From Hydrogenispora ethanolica (GTDB lineage: Bacteria; Bacillota; UBA4882; UBA8346), in contig NZ_SLUN01000025.1 in assembly GCF_004340685.1 (NCBI RefSeq), positions 24,676 to 88,675 of the forward strand: a DNA stretch of 64,000 bases, in the 5' to 3' direction. The notes under the pieces were generated by a model. The model saw nothing but the letters and a program-made list of their open reading frames with translations. It was not told the DNA's origin and ran no database searches. Below, piece by piece: positions 34,262 through 41,464 of the stretch; the stretch's first letter is position 1, and each line of letters starts with the position of its first letter. The position numbers were made by a program, and so were the translations under genes.

Positions 34262-34323
34262 TTGCGCCGGTCGCGGGATCTGAGTATAGTTAAAGTGTAC
34301 CGCCCCGGGATATCGTATACGAT
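34262..34323 (+). promoter_or_regulatory. Promoter and palindrome in the divergent oad intergenic region
   Basis: TTGCGC and TATAGT with a 17-base spacer form a sigma-A-type promoter for the plus-strand genes. A perfect 12-base palindrome ATCGTATACGAT follows about 22 bases after the -10 box, so a protein bound there could block transcription. Both are sequence readings without experimental support. Confidence 0.5.
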
Positions 34324-34359
34324 TCCAGCCAATCATAGGGAATAAAGCGAGGAATCCGA

Positions 34360-34626
34360 ATGAGACAGGAAATTTTTCAGTGGACGGTTTTGGTTTGCTG
34401 CGGGGTGTCCGCCGTTTGTTTGGTGATGCTGCTGGCCGGGGTGAACCGGCTCATCGAAGCGGTCGGCGCGTTGCAGCCTGGGAAGGAAACTCCGGCCGCG
34501 GCCCCGGCGGGCAACGCTCCGGATCCCGGCTGCTCCGAAGAGGAGCTGGCGGCGGTCATGGCGGTCATGGCCAAACTGTTGCCCGAGGAGAAACGGGCCA
34601 CGATGAAGATTCGGGTGATTCCTTAA
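34360..34626 (+). CDS. Small single-span membrane protein at the oad locus
   Basis: An 88-residue protein: an N-terminal span (WTVLVCCGVSAVCLVMLLAGV), an Ala/Pro linker and a C-terminal stretch EEELAAVMAVMAKLLPEEK. That last part resembles the D/E-E-x-x-AxIAAA segment found after the linker in OadG proteins, but the span itself lacks the GMxxVF motif of the 46-residue protein encoded across the divergent promoter. Gamma-subunit features thus seem spread over two genes. ATG start six bases after GCGAGGA. It is the first gene of the row ending with BCCP and carboxyltransferase. The function is inferred from context only. Confidence 0.6.
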   Translation: MRQEIFQWTVLVCCGVSAVCLVMLLAGVNRLIEAVGALQPGKETPAAAPAGNAPDPGCSEEELAAVMAVMAKLLPEEKRATMKIRVIP

Positions 34627-34707
34627 TACTCTAATATCGTCGGAGATATCGGACAAGCCGGCGCGATTCATCAATCGCGGGTTCGCGATGCGAATGGAGG
34701 TCATTGG

Positions 34708-35115
34708 ATGCAGAGTTTTCGAGTTACTGTCAATGGCAAGATATTTGAGGTGACGGTCGAAGAGACTGGCGCGGCCCAAGCCCATGTGGAGCGCGTCGCC
34801 AGCGAGGCTTCGGCAGTCTCCGAAGTGGCGCCCCCTCCCGGTCCGGCGCAGCCTGCCATTGGACCGGCGGAGCCGGCGGAAACTGCAATCGAGGCGGGCG
34901 ATCAGACGGTGACCGCCCCTTTGGCGGGCACGATCCTTTCGATCAAGGTCCAGCCCGGGCAGGCGGTCCGCTACGGCCAGGTGTTGCTGACGCTGGAAGC
35001 TTTGAAGATGGAGAATGAGATCGTGGCTCCTCAAGCCGGAACTGTCAAAGCCATCCGGGTCAATGAGGGTTCCAGCGTCAACGTGGGAGACGCGATGATC
35101 ATCCTCCGCTCGTAA
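34708..35115 (+). CDS. Biotin carboxyl carrier protein of the decarboxylase
   Basis: A 135-residue protein with an N-terminal SFRVTVNGKIFEVTVEE strand pair, a Pro/Ala-rich linker (about residues 40-70) and a C-terminal biotinyl domain. The biotin attachment site is EALKMENEI with K100. TVTAPLAGTILSIKVQPGQAV and VNVGDAMIIL complete the lipoyl/biotinyl hammerhead. It carries CO2 from the carboxyltransferase to the membrane beta subunit. ATG start behind ATGGAGG. The carboxyltransferase gene follows 37 bases later. Confidence 0.92.
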   Translation: MQSFRVTVNGKIFEVTVEETGAAQAHVERVASEASAVSEVAPPPGPAQPAIGPAEPAETAIEAGDQTVTAPLAGTILSIKVQPGQAVRYGQVLLTLEALKMENEIVAPQAGTVKAIRVNEGSSVNVGDAMIILRS

Positions 35116-35152
35116 GCCGCTGCGGACAGGACGGAAGGGAGAGGTGACGAGT

Positions 35153-36499
35153 ATGGCGGGACCGGTTCGAATTACCGAGACCATCTTTCGGGATGCCCAC
35201 CAATCGCTGTGGGCGACCCGGATGAAGACCGAAGAGATGATGGCGGTGGCCGAGGCCCTCGACGAGGTGGGATACTATTCGCTGGAGGCCTGGGGCGGCG
35301 CCACCTTCGACAGCGCGCTCCGTTTTCTCAAGGAGGACCCTTGGGTCCGGCTGCGCCGCCTCCGGGCGGTCATCCGGAAGACGCCCCTCCAGATGTTGCT
35401 GCGGGGTCAGAATATTCTGGGGTACCGGCATTACCCGGATGAAGTGGTCCGGGAATTCTGCCGCCGGGCGGTGGATAACGGCATCGGGATCATCCGGGTC
35501 TTTGACGCTTTGAATGATATTCGCAACATGGAGACGGCGATCCGCGCCTCGAAGGAGGCCGGGGCCCATGTCCAGGGGACGGTGGTCTATACCGTCAGCC
35601 CGGTCCACGCTCCCGAAATCTTTGTCAAGTTGGCCGAGGAGTTGGTGGCCCTGGGCGCGGATTCGATCTGCATCAAGGACATGGCCGGACTGCTCAAGCC
35701 CTTTACCGCCGCGGCGCTGGTGAGCGCATTAAAGGCGGCCGTGCCGGTGCCGGTTCAGCTTCATGCCCATTATACCAGCGGGTTGGCTTCCATGACGTAT
35801 CTTAAGGCTATCGAGGCCGGCGTGGACGGCATCGACACCGCCCTCTCCGCACTGGCGCTGGGAACCTCGCAGCCGCCCACCGAAACGATGGTGGCCGCCC
35901 TCCAGGACACGCCCTATGATACCGGGCTGGACCTGAACCGCATCGCCCCGATTAACCAGTATTTTAAAGAGCTGCGCCAGAATTATCAGGCCATTGCCGC
36001 GCCCTTGGAAGTGGATACGGCGGTGCTCTCGTACCAGATCCCGGGCGGGATGATCTCCAACCTCCGAAATCAGCTGGCGGGCCAGAACGCGGCCCACCGC
36101 TACGAGGAAGTCTTGGCCGAAGTGCCGCGGGTCCGGGCCGAGCTGGGTTATCCGCCGCTGGTGACGCCGACCAGTCAAATGGTGGGCACCCAGGCGGTCC
36201 TGAATGTGCTGACCGGCAAGCGTTACAGCGTCGTTCCCAAGGAGATCCGCGATTACGTCAAGGGATTGTATGGCCGGCCTCCGGCGCCGATCGATCCGGA
36301 GATCCGGCGGCTGATCATCGGCGAGGAAATGGCCATCGAACACCGTCCAGCGGACGATCTGCCGCCGCTCCTGGATGACGCCCGCAAAGCGATCCTCCCC
36401 TACTACCAGCAGGAGGAGGACGTCCTTTCGTATGTGCTCTTTCCCGAAGTGGCCCAGGAGTTTTTCAAAAAGCGGGCCGCGGCACAGCGCGGGGATTGA
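35153..36499 (+). CDS. Oxaloacetate decarboxylase alpha / pyruvate carboxylase subunit B-type carboxyltransferase
   Basis: A 448-residue biotin-dependent carboxyltransferase without its own biotinyl domain. ITETIFRDAHQSLWATRM contains the catalytic-site RDAxQS element. EAWGGATFDSALRFL, QMLLRGQNILGYRHY, DSICIKDMAGLL (the carbamylated-lysine region) and QLHAHYTSGLASMTYL (metal-binding HxH) are all typical of OadA/PycB. It transfers CO2 from oxaloacetate to biotin on the adjacent BCCP. The pyruvate-carboxylase direction cannot be excluded, but oadB next door favours decarboxylation. Start set at ATG; a GTG three codons upstream is possible. Confidence 0.9.
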   Translation: MAGPVRITETIFRDAHQSLWATRMKTEEMMAVAEALDEVGYYSLEAWGGATFDSALRFLKEDPWVRLRRLRAVIRKTPLQMLLRGQNILGYRHYPDEVVREFCRRAVDNGIGIIRVFDALNDIRNMETAIRASKEAGAHVQGTVVYTVSPVHAPEIFVKLAEELVALGADSICIKDMAGLLKPFTAAALVSALKAAVPVPVQLHAHYTSGLASMTYLKAIEAGVDGIDTALSALALGTSQPPTETMVAALQDTPYDTGLDLNRIAPINQYFKELRQNYQAIAAPLEVDTAVLSYQIPGGMISNLRNQLAGQNAAHRYEEVLAEVPRVRAELGYPPLVTPTSQMVGTQAVLNVLTGKRYSVVPKEIRDYVKGLYGRPPAPIDPEIRRLIIGEEMAIEHRPADDLPPLLDDARKAILPYYQQEEDVLSYVLFPEVAQEFFKKRAAAQRGD

Positions 36500-36519
36500 G
36501 AGATCGATTGTTGTGGAAG

Positions 36520-36548
36520 AAGGGCTTGTCGCGAGGAGGCCCTTTTTT
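36520..36548 (+). terminator. Terminator after the decarboxylase genes
   Basis: AAGGGC pairs with GCCCTT around a loop of about 13 bases and is followed by TTTTTTG. It lies 20 bases after the carboxyltransferase stop. Confidence 0.7.
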
Positions 36549-36777
36549 GTTGGCGTGAACCGTGGCGGGCCAGGGATGGTCGTCCGTCACTGGAATTCGG
36601 CGGAGGCTGTATTAAGAATCGATGATCCCCGGGAACCAAAGGCTTGATATGACCGGCTTTATCACAAAACGACATTTAACAGTCGGTTAATGTTCATCTT
36701 CCTGTAATGGATTACTACGGGTCTTTGAGCTATAATCGTGTGGGAAAGAAACGAATCCCGATAATTGAGGAATGGAA

Positions 36778-37173
36778 GTGGCTGAGATGATTCTAGGTGT
36801 TGAGCATTTCGGTTTGATGTCCAGGGATCCCGAGAAATTAGCCGCCTGGTATCGGAAGATTCTCAACTTTAAGGTGATTCAGCATAATCAGAAATCTCCG
36901 CCGACGATCTTCGTGGCGGGGGAGAGCGGCTCCCTACTGGAGATCATGCCGTACACCGACGATGCCATTGTACTTTCCGGCAAAGAAAAACGGGCGATTC
37001 ACACCGCAGTTACCGTGGACGACTTGGAGCGGGCGATAACGGAACTGAAGGACAAGGGCGTCGAATTTATCGGAGAGATGAAAGACCATCCCGGCGGAGT
37101 CCGTTTGATTTATTTCCGCGACCCCGACTGTAATTGGCTGCAACTGATCGAACGGCCCCAGCCCCTACGATAA
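36778..37173 (+). CDS. VOC family protein (glyoxalase/dioxygenase-like)
   Basis: A 131-residue vicinal-oxygen-chelate protein with two beta-alpha-beta-beta-beta modules. VEHFGLMSRDPEKLAAWYRKIL opens the first, with a metal-ligand histidine. SLLEIMP carries the first-half glutamate, AIHTAVTVDDLERAI opens the second module, and NWLQLIERP ends with the last ligand glutamate. Such proteins include glyoxalase I, methylmalonyl-CoA epimerase and dioxygenases; this one is not assignable further. GTG start eight bases after TTGAGG; an ATG three codons later is the alternative. A strong terminator follows. Confidence 0.8.
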   Translation: MAEMILGVEHFGLMSRDPEKLAAWYRKILNFKVIQHNQKSPPTIFVAGESGSLLEIMPYTDDAIVLSGKEKRAIHTAVTVDDLERAITELKDKGVEFIGEMKDHPGGVRLIYFRDPDCNWLQLIERPQPLR

Positions 37174-37180
37174 AAAGGAC

Positions 37181-37210
37181 AAGAGCATCGTAAACGGATG
37201 CTCTTTTTTT
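37181..37210 (+). terminator. Terminator after the VOC gene
   Basis: AAGAGCATC and GATGCTCTT form a perfect 9-bp stem with a short loop, and the T-run continues for seven bases. Confidence 0.88.
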
Positions 37211-37401
37211 ATTGCCCGGAAAGATCTTTCCGGGCGAGGGCGGTTGGCTTGCCTGTCCTTGCGTCCCCGGAAGGAATAGCTCTTATTGAAATGAATTCTC
37301 CGGTCCGGCTTTCAAGGTGTAAAATCTCAGCAAGGTTTTTGCCATATTTTCTTTGTTGCGAAGCAGGAGAATTCCAAGGAAGGGGCGAAATAATACTCAT
37401 C

Positions 37402-37412
37402 TGGTAAGACCA
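37402..37412. promoter_or_regulatory. FadR-type operator TGGT-AAG-ACCA
   Basis: TGGTAAGACCA is a palindrome with a 3-base spacer, matching the TNGTNNNACNA consensus known for FadR-subfamily GntR regulators. It lies 41 bases before the start of such a regulator, so autoregulation is likely. Confidence 0.6.
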
Positions 37413-37452
37413 GTTTGTGAGTTGGACTGAACAGTTTTGGGAGGAATACCTT

Positions 37453-38160
37453 TTGGACTCGGAACAAGAAAAGCAGAGTGTTTCCAGGCAAGTTTTCACC
37501 AAAATTGAGCAGTTGTTAAAGTCCGGAGCGGTGCAGCCGGGCGAGCTTTTGCCCTCGGAACGGGAGTTGGCCGCTCAATTCGGCGTGGGGAGGCCGGCGG
37601 TCCGTGAGACTCTGAAAGCGCTGGAGATGATGGGCGTCATCGAGATCATCCACGGCAAGGGCGCCAGAGTGCTCACGCCGGACCTGGACGCCATCATGAA
37701 ACCGTTGATCGCTTCGATTATGTTGACCCAGTCCAATGTCTTGAATCTGATCGAAGTCCGGGAGGTGGTCGAACCCCAATGCGCCGCTATCGCGGCGACC
37801 CGGGCCACCGCCGAGCAGCTGCAAAAATTGCACGAATCGCTCCGCCAGATGGAGCGGGCCGCGGAGATTCCCGGGGAGTTCGCAGCGGCCGATTATCATT
37901 TTCACAACCTGGTGGCGCAAGCCACCAACAATCCGCTACTGATCCGCATTTACGAGACCATCACCGCCTTGCTCTGGGATTTACAGCAGAAAACCGCGGC
38001 AATTCCCGATCATCAAAAGACCCTGCGTTATCACGAGAGCATTTATCAATGCATCTACCGGCGGGACGCGCCGGAGGCTTTATCGGTCATGAAACAACAC
38101 ATTCATGACACCCGTACCCGGTTTATGAACTATCAGACGGGTCAGGCGCAACCACAATGA
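37453..38160 (+). CDS. FadR-subfamily GntR transcriptional regulator
   Basis: A 235-residue regulator. The winged helix reads GELLPSERELAAQFGVGRPAVRETLKALEMMGVIEIIHGKGARV, typical of GntR. The all-helical FCD ligand domain begins near residue 90 and has VREVVEPQCAAIAA, AADYHFHNLVAQATNN with the metal-binding D/H residues, and late histidines in YHESIYQCI and MKQHIHDTR. It probably responds to a sugar acid or other carboxylate and controls the downstream zinc dehydrogenase and SDR genes. TTG start behind GGGAGG. A palindromic operator precedes it. A similar regulator lies at 43.3 kb. Confidence 0.88.
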   Translation: MDSEQEKQSVSRQVFTKIEQLLKSGAVQPGELLPSERELAAQFGVGRPAVRETLKALEMMGVIEIIHGKGARVLTPDLDAIMKPLIASIMLTQSNVLNLIEVREVVEPQCAAIAATRATAEQLQKLHESLRQMERAAEIPGEFAAADYHFHNLVAQATNNPLLIRIYETITALLWDLQQKTAAIPDHQKTLRYHESIYQCIYRRDAPEALSVMKQHIHDTRTRFMNYQTGQAQPQ

Positions 38161-38182
38161 ATTGTTGGGAGGGATAGATGAC

Positions 38183-39214
38183 ATGAAGGCACTCGTTCTC
38201 AAAGCCTATGGCGAACTGGTCTATGAGGAGGTACCTTCGCCGGATTACGGTCCGGAGGATCTCCTGGTGAGGGTGAAAGCTTGCGCGATTTGCGGCAGCG
38301 ATGTCCATGGCTTTGACGGCAGTACGGGCCGTCGCATTCCGCCGCTCGTCATGGGCCATGAGGCCTCGGGGATCGTAGCGGCGGCCGGCGCGGTCGTGAC
38401 CGGGTTTCAAGTGGGGGACCGGATCACCTTTGATTCCACGATCTATTGCGGCAGGTGCTATTTTTGCCGCCAGGGCCGGATCAACCTTTGCGATAACCGG
38501 CGGGTGCTCGGCGTCTCTTGCGCCGAATACCGTCAGAACGGCGCGTTCGCCGAATATGTGGCGATCCCGCAGCACATTGCGTATCAGCTGCCGGAAGCGA
38601 TCACTTTCGAACAGGCGGCCATGGTTGAGCCCGTCTCCATCGCCCTTCATGCCTTGCACCGTTCGCCCGTGGGCGTTAACAATACGGCGGTGGTCGTGGG
38701 GTCGGGGATGATCGGCTTATTACTGATTCAATTGTTAAAAGTGGCGGGCTGCGGTAACGTGGTGGCGGTGGATCTCGATCCCCGCAAGCTCGAGTTGGCC
38801 CGCAGGCTGGGCGCCAGCCATACTTTCCAGGCCGACCGGCCGGACCTGGCGGCCGCGATTCAAAACCTTACCGCGGGGCGAGGAGCCGATATCGCCTTCG
38901 AGGCGGTCGGGATCAGCGCCGCTGTGAAGACTGCCATCGCGTCGCTACGGAAAGGCGGAACCTTGACCTTGGTCGGAAACCTGGCGCCCCAGATTGACTT
39001 CGCGTTGCAACAGGTGGTAACGCGCGAGATTAGCGTGAATGGCAGTTGCGCCTCGGGCGGTGAGTATCCGGCCTGCCTCGAACTGATCGCCCGCGGGGCG
39101 CTGGATGTCGATGCGCTCATCAGCCAAGTGGCGCCGCTGTCCGAGGGGGCGGTTTGGTTTAAGCGGTTGTACGATGGGGAGCCGGGCTTGATGAAAGTGA
39201 TTTTACAGCCTTGA
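38183..39214 (+). CDS. Zinc-dependent medium-chain alcohol/polyol dehydrogenase
   Basis: A 343-residue MDR enzyme. Catalytic zinc residues are in KACAICGSDVHGF and MGHEASGIV, the structural zinc cysteines are CGRCYFCRQGRINLC, and the NAD-binding motif is VVVGSGMIGLLLIQLLK, with the acidic residue following in VVAVDLDPRKL favouring NAD over NADP. The family includes sorbitol, threonine and galactitol/idonate dehydrogenases. Position after a FadR-type regulator and before an SDR reductase suggests catabolism of a sugar acid or polyol. ATG start behind GGGAGGG. The exact substrate is not deducible. Confidence 0.88.
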   Translation: MKALVLKAYGELVYEEVPSPDYGPEDLLVRVKACAICGSDVHGFDGSTGRRIPPLVMGHEASGIVAAAGAVVTGFQVGDRITFDSTIYCGRCYFCRQGRINLCDNRRVLGVSCAEYRQNGAFAEYVAIPQHIAYQLPEAITFEQAAMVEPVSIALHALHRSPVGVNNTAVVVGSGMIGLLLIQLLKVAGCGNVVAVDLDPRKLELARRLGASHTFQADRPDLAAAIQNLTAGRGADIAFEAVGISAAVKTAIASLRKGGTLTLVGNLAPQIDFALQQVVTREISVNGSCASGGEYPACLELIARGALDVDALISQVAPLSEGAVWFKRLYDGEPGLMKVILQP

Positions 39215-39248
39215 AGAGGCGAGCGAATGAACGGGAGGTTTGAGACGG

Positions 39249-40040
39249 ATGGCGGAACAATTATTTGATCTCACAGGGAAAGTGGCAATCATCACCGGGG
39301 CCAGCCGGGGCCTGGGACAATATTTGGGCTGGGCTTTGGCAAAAGCCGGCGCCGATCTGGTCATCACCAGCCGCAACCGGGACTCCCTGCGGCCGTTCCG
39401 GGAGGAGATCGCGGCGCTGGGCCGCCGGGTTCTCCCTTTGAAACTGGATGTCCGGGATTATGACAGCATTCAGGCGATGGCGGAAGCGGTCCACCGGGAA
39501 TTCGGTCGCATTGACATTCTGGTGAATAACGCCGGCTGCAACCTTCGCAAGCCGGCCTTGGAGGTCAGCTGGGACGATTGGAATTTGATTCTCGAAACGA
39601 ATCTGCGGGGTCCCTTTTTTGTGGCGCAAGCAGTGGCTAGGAAGATGATTCCCCGCCATTACGGACGGATTATCAATATCGGCTCAGTGACCAGCGTCTT
39701 TGGTTATGCCGGAATCACTCCGTATTGCGCCAGCCGCGGCGGGATCAAACAAATGACGATGAGCCTGGCCGATGATTGGGGAGTCCACGGGATCACCGTC
39801 AATTGCCTGGCGCCGGGCTGGTTTAAGACCGCTCAAAATGCCGTGTTATATGAAGACCCGCAATGGCTGGAGTATATCTGCGACCGGATTCCGCTCAAGC
39901 GGCCCGGGCAGCCCAGCGATTTGGACGGTGCGGTGGTCTTTCTGGCCTCCGACGCCAGTCAATATGTTACCGGCCAGACCTTGCTGGTGGACGGCGGAAT
40001 CTCCACCGGCGCCACCCGGGCGACCAGCCGCAAGAGATAG
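39249..40040 (+). CDS. SDR-family oxidoreductase, gluconate 5-dehydrogenase-like, with altered catalytic lysine
   Basis: A 263-residue short-chain dehydrogenase. TGASRGLGQYLG is the cofactor-binding glycine motif, LKLDVRDYDS and VNNAGCNLRKP follow, and the active-site serine is in INIGSVTS. The catalytic tyrosine is Y159 in TPYCASRGGIKQM, but the YxxxK lysine position is arginine R163. The rest (LAPGWFKTAQN, FLASDASQYVTGQTLLVDGG) is conventional and closest to gluconate 5-dehydrogenase-type enzymes. ATG start behind GGGAGG. Third gene of the regulator-dehydrogenase group. Confidence 0.88.
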   Translation: MAEQLFDLTGKVAIITGASRGLGQYLGWALAKAGADLVITSRNRDSLRPFREEIAALGRRVLPLKLDVRDYDSIQAMAEAVHREFGRIDILVNNAGCNLRKPALEVSWDDWNLILETNLRGPFFVAQAVARKMIPRHYGRIINIGSVTSVFGYAGITPYCASRGGIKQMTMSLADDWGVHGITVNCLAPGWFKTAQNAVLYEDPQWLEYICDRIPLKRPGQPSDLDGAVVFLASDASQYVTGQTLLVDGGISTGATRATSRKR

Positions 40041-40147
40041 CGGCCGGGCGGCATCTTGGAATGGAATATGTCAAGCGCCGGGAGGCGTTCCCGGCAGGAA
40101 GATAAGACAGTTAAAGCTAATCTTTTTCAGAAAAGCACGAGGTAGAG

Positions 40148-41266
40148 ATGGTAAAAAGATTAGCGGTCTGTCTTTTCCTGCTTTTGGGGGTATCCGGGTG
40201 CCGGGGTGGCGGTCCGACCAACGCCACGGCGCTTTGGCCCGGCGCAAACGGCTTCCATGTCGCCGCATGGCTGGTCCCTTACGACGCCCGGAGCGCGCAG
40301 AGTTTTTCGAACAATTTTTCCGCGTTGGACGAGATCAATCCGGTCTGGTACAACTTGAATCCGCTCTATTTTACCGCCCGTTCCGCCCCGTTTGTCACCA
40401 ACCCGGGATACCAGGAGAGTATCCTGACTTTGGCCCGTAATCACGGCGTCAGCGTGCTGCCGACGATTCAAAATTGGGGCGTCCGCAATTTCGATCCCGC
40501 AATCATCAGTAAAATCATTCATGACCCTGGTTATCGCGCCAAACATGTGGCGGAGATCGTGGCTCTGGTAGCCGAGAAGGGATACGACGGCATCGATATT
40601 GACTATGAGGGGTTACCCGCCAGCGCTCGCCAGTCGTTCACCGCTTTCATCCACGAATTGGGCACCGCGCTTCATCGCCGCCAGAAATTGTTGAGCGTCG
40701 CCGTTTACGCCAAGACTGCCGAAGCCTCCTGGGATGGAGCAGGGGCCCAGGATTGGGCGGCTTTGGCCGGGCATGCCGATCTGCTGAAAGTCATGGTCTA
40801 TGATTACCATTGGGCCGGATTTCACGCCGGACCCCTCGCTCCGGTGGACTGGCTGGAAGCGGTCTTGGAATATGCGGCTGATATTCCCGCCCTGCGCCAG
40901 AAACTCGTCGTCGGCCTGCCGTTCTATGGGTTGAAATGGCGCTCCGACGGTTCCGCGTCCGAAGTGATGTATCGCGACGCCTTGCAACTCATGGCTGACC
41001 ATGCGATCGACGGAGCCAGCCGTTCCGATTCCGGACACATCGACCCGGCTTGCAGGGGTTATTTTCAAAACGTGGAGCCCCATTTCAGTTTCGCCGACGG
41101 CGAGGGGGATGTGACGGTTTATTACCAGGATCAGATCGCTTTGCTCAAACGGCTGGAGGTCATCCGGCGTTATCGCCACCTGGTGCGGGGGATCACCTTC
41201 TGGCGGTTGGGCGGCGAGGATCCGGCGTCATGGACTCAGATCCGTCAATTTAAAGCCGGGGCTTGA
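40148..41266 (+). CDS. GH18 family glycosyl hydrolase lipoprotein
   Basis: A 372-residue exported protein with a lipoprotein signal: VKRLAVCLFLLLGVSGC ends in a good lipobox with cysteine at residue 18. The TIM-barrel has the GH18 catalytic motif DGIDIDYEG (DxxDxDxE), with supporting segments LLKVMVYDYHWAG and VVGLPFYGLKWR, and the C-terminal GITFWRLGGEDP. This resembles the SleL/YaaH-type spore cortex or chitinase-like group, but lacks LysM domains. It probably hydrolyses peptidoglycan or another amino-sugar polymer at the cell surface. A GTAGAG sits before the ATG. Apparently unrelated to the SDR gene upstream. Confidence 0.85.
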   Translation: MVKRLAVCLFLLLGVSGCRGGGPTNATALWPGANGFHVAAWLVPYDARSAQSFSNNFSALDEINPVWYNLNPLYFTARSAPFVTNPGYQESILTLARNHGVSVLPTIQNWGVRNFDPAIISKIIHDPGYRAKHVAEIVALVAEKGYDGIDIDYEGLPASARQSFTAFIHELGTALHRRQKLLSVAVYAKTAEASWDGAGAQDWAALAGHADLLKVMVYDYHWAGFHAGPLAPVDWLEAVLEYAADIPALRQKLVVGLPFYGLKWRSDGSASEVMYRDALQLMADHAIDGASRSDSGHIDPACRGYFQNVEPHFSFADGEGDVTVYYQDQIALLKRLEVIRRYRHLVRGITFWRLGGEDPASWTQIRQFKAGA

Positions 41267-41351
41267 TCCCCCTGGCGAAATGACGCTGAATTTCGGGACT
41301 CCTTCGGATGGTCAACCAAAGTTTCACTGAATGGGTCCGGCATGATCTGGA

Positions 41352-41380
41352 TTGACAGTTCATGGGGGGAAGAGTACAAT
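41352..41380 (+). promoter_or_regulatory. Sigma-A promoter before the dehydratase gene
   Basis: TTGACA, a 17-base spacer and TACAAT form a near-consensus promoter about 85 bases before the ATG. Confidence 0.65.
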
Positions 41381-41464
41381 AGGGCTATACTGGTATGATA
41401 AGTTAATGAAACAGATTTTAAAAGCTAGGAAAGAAAGAGATCGAATAAACGATGGAGGCGCACC

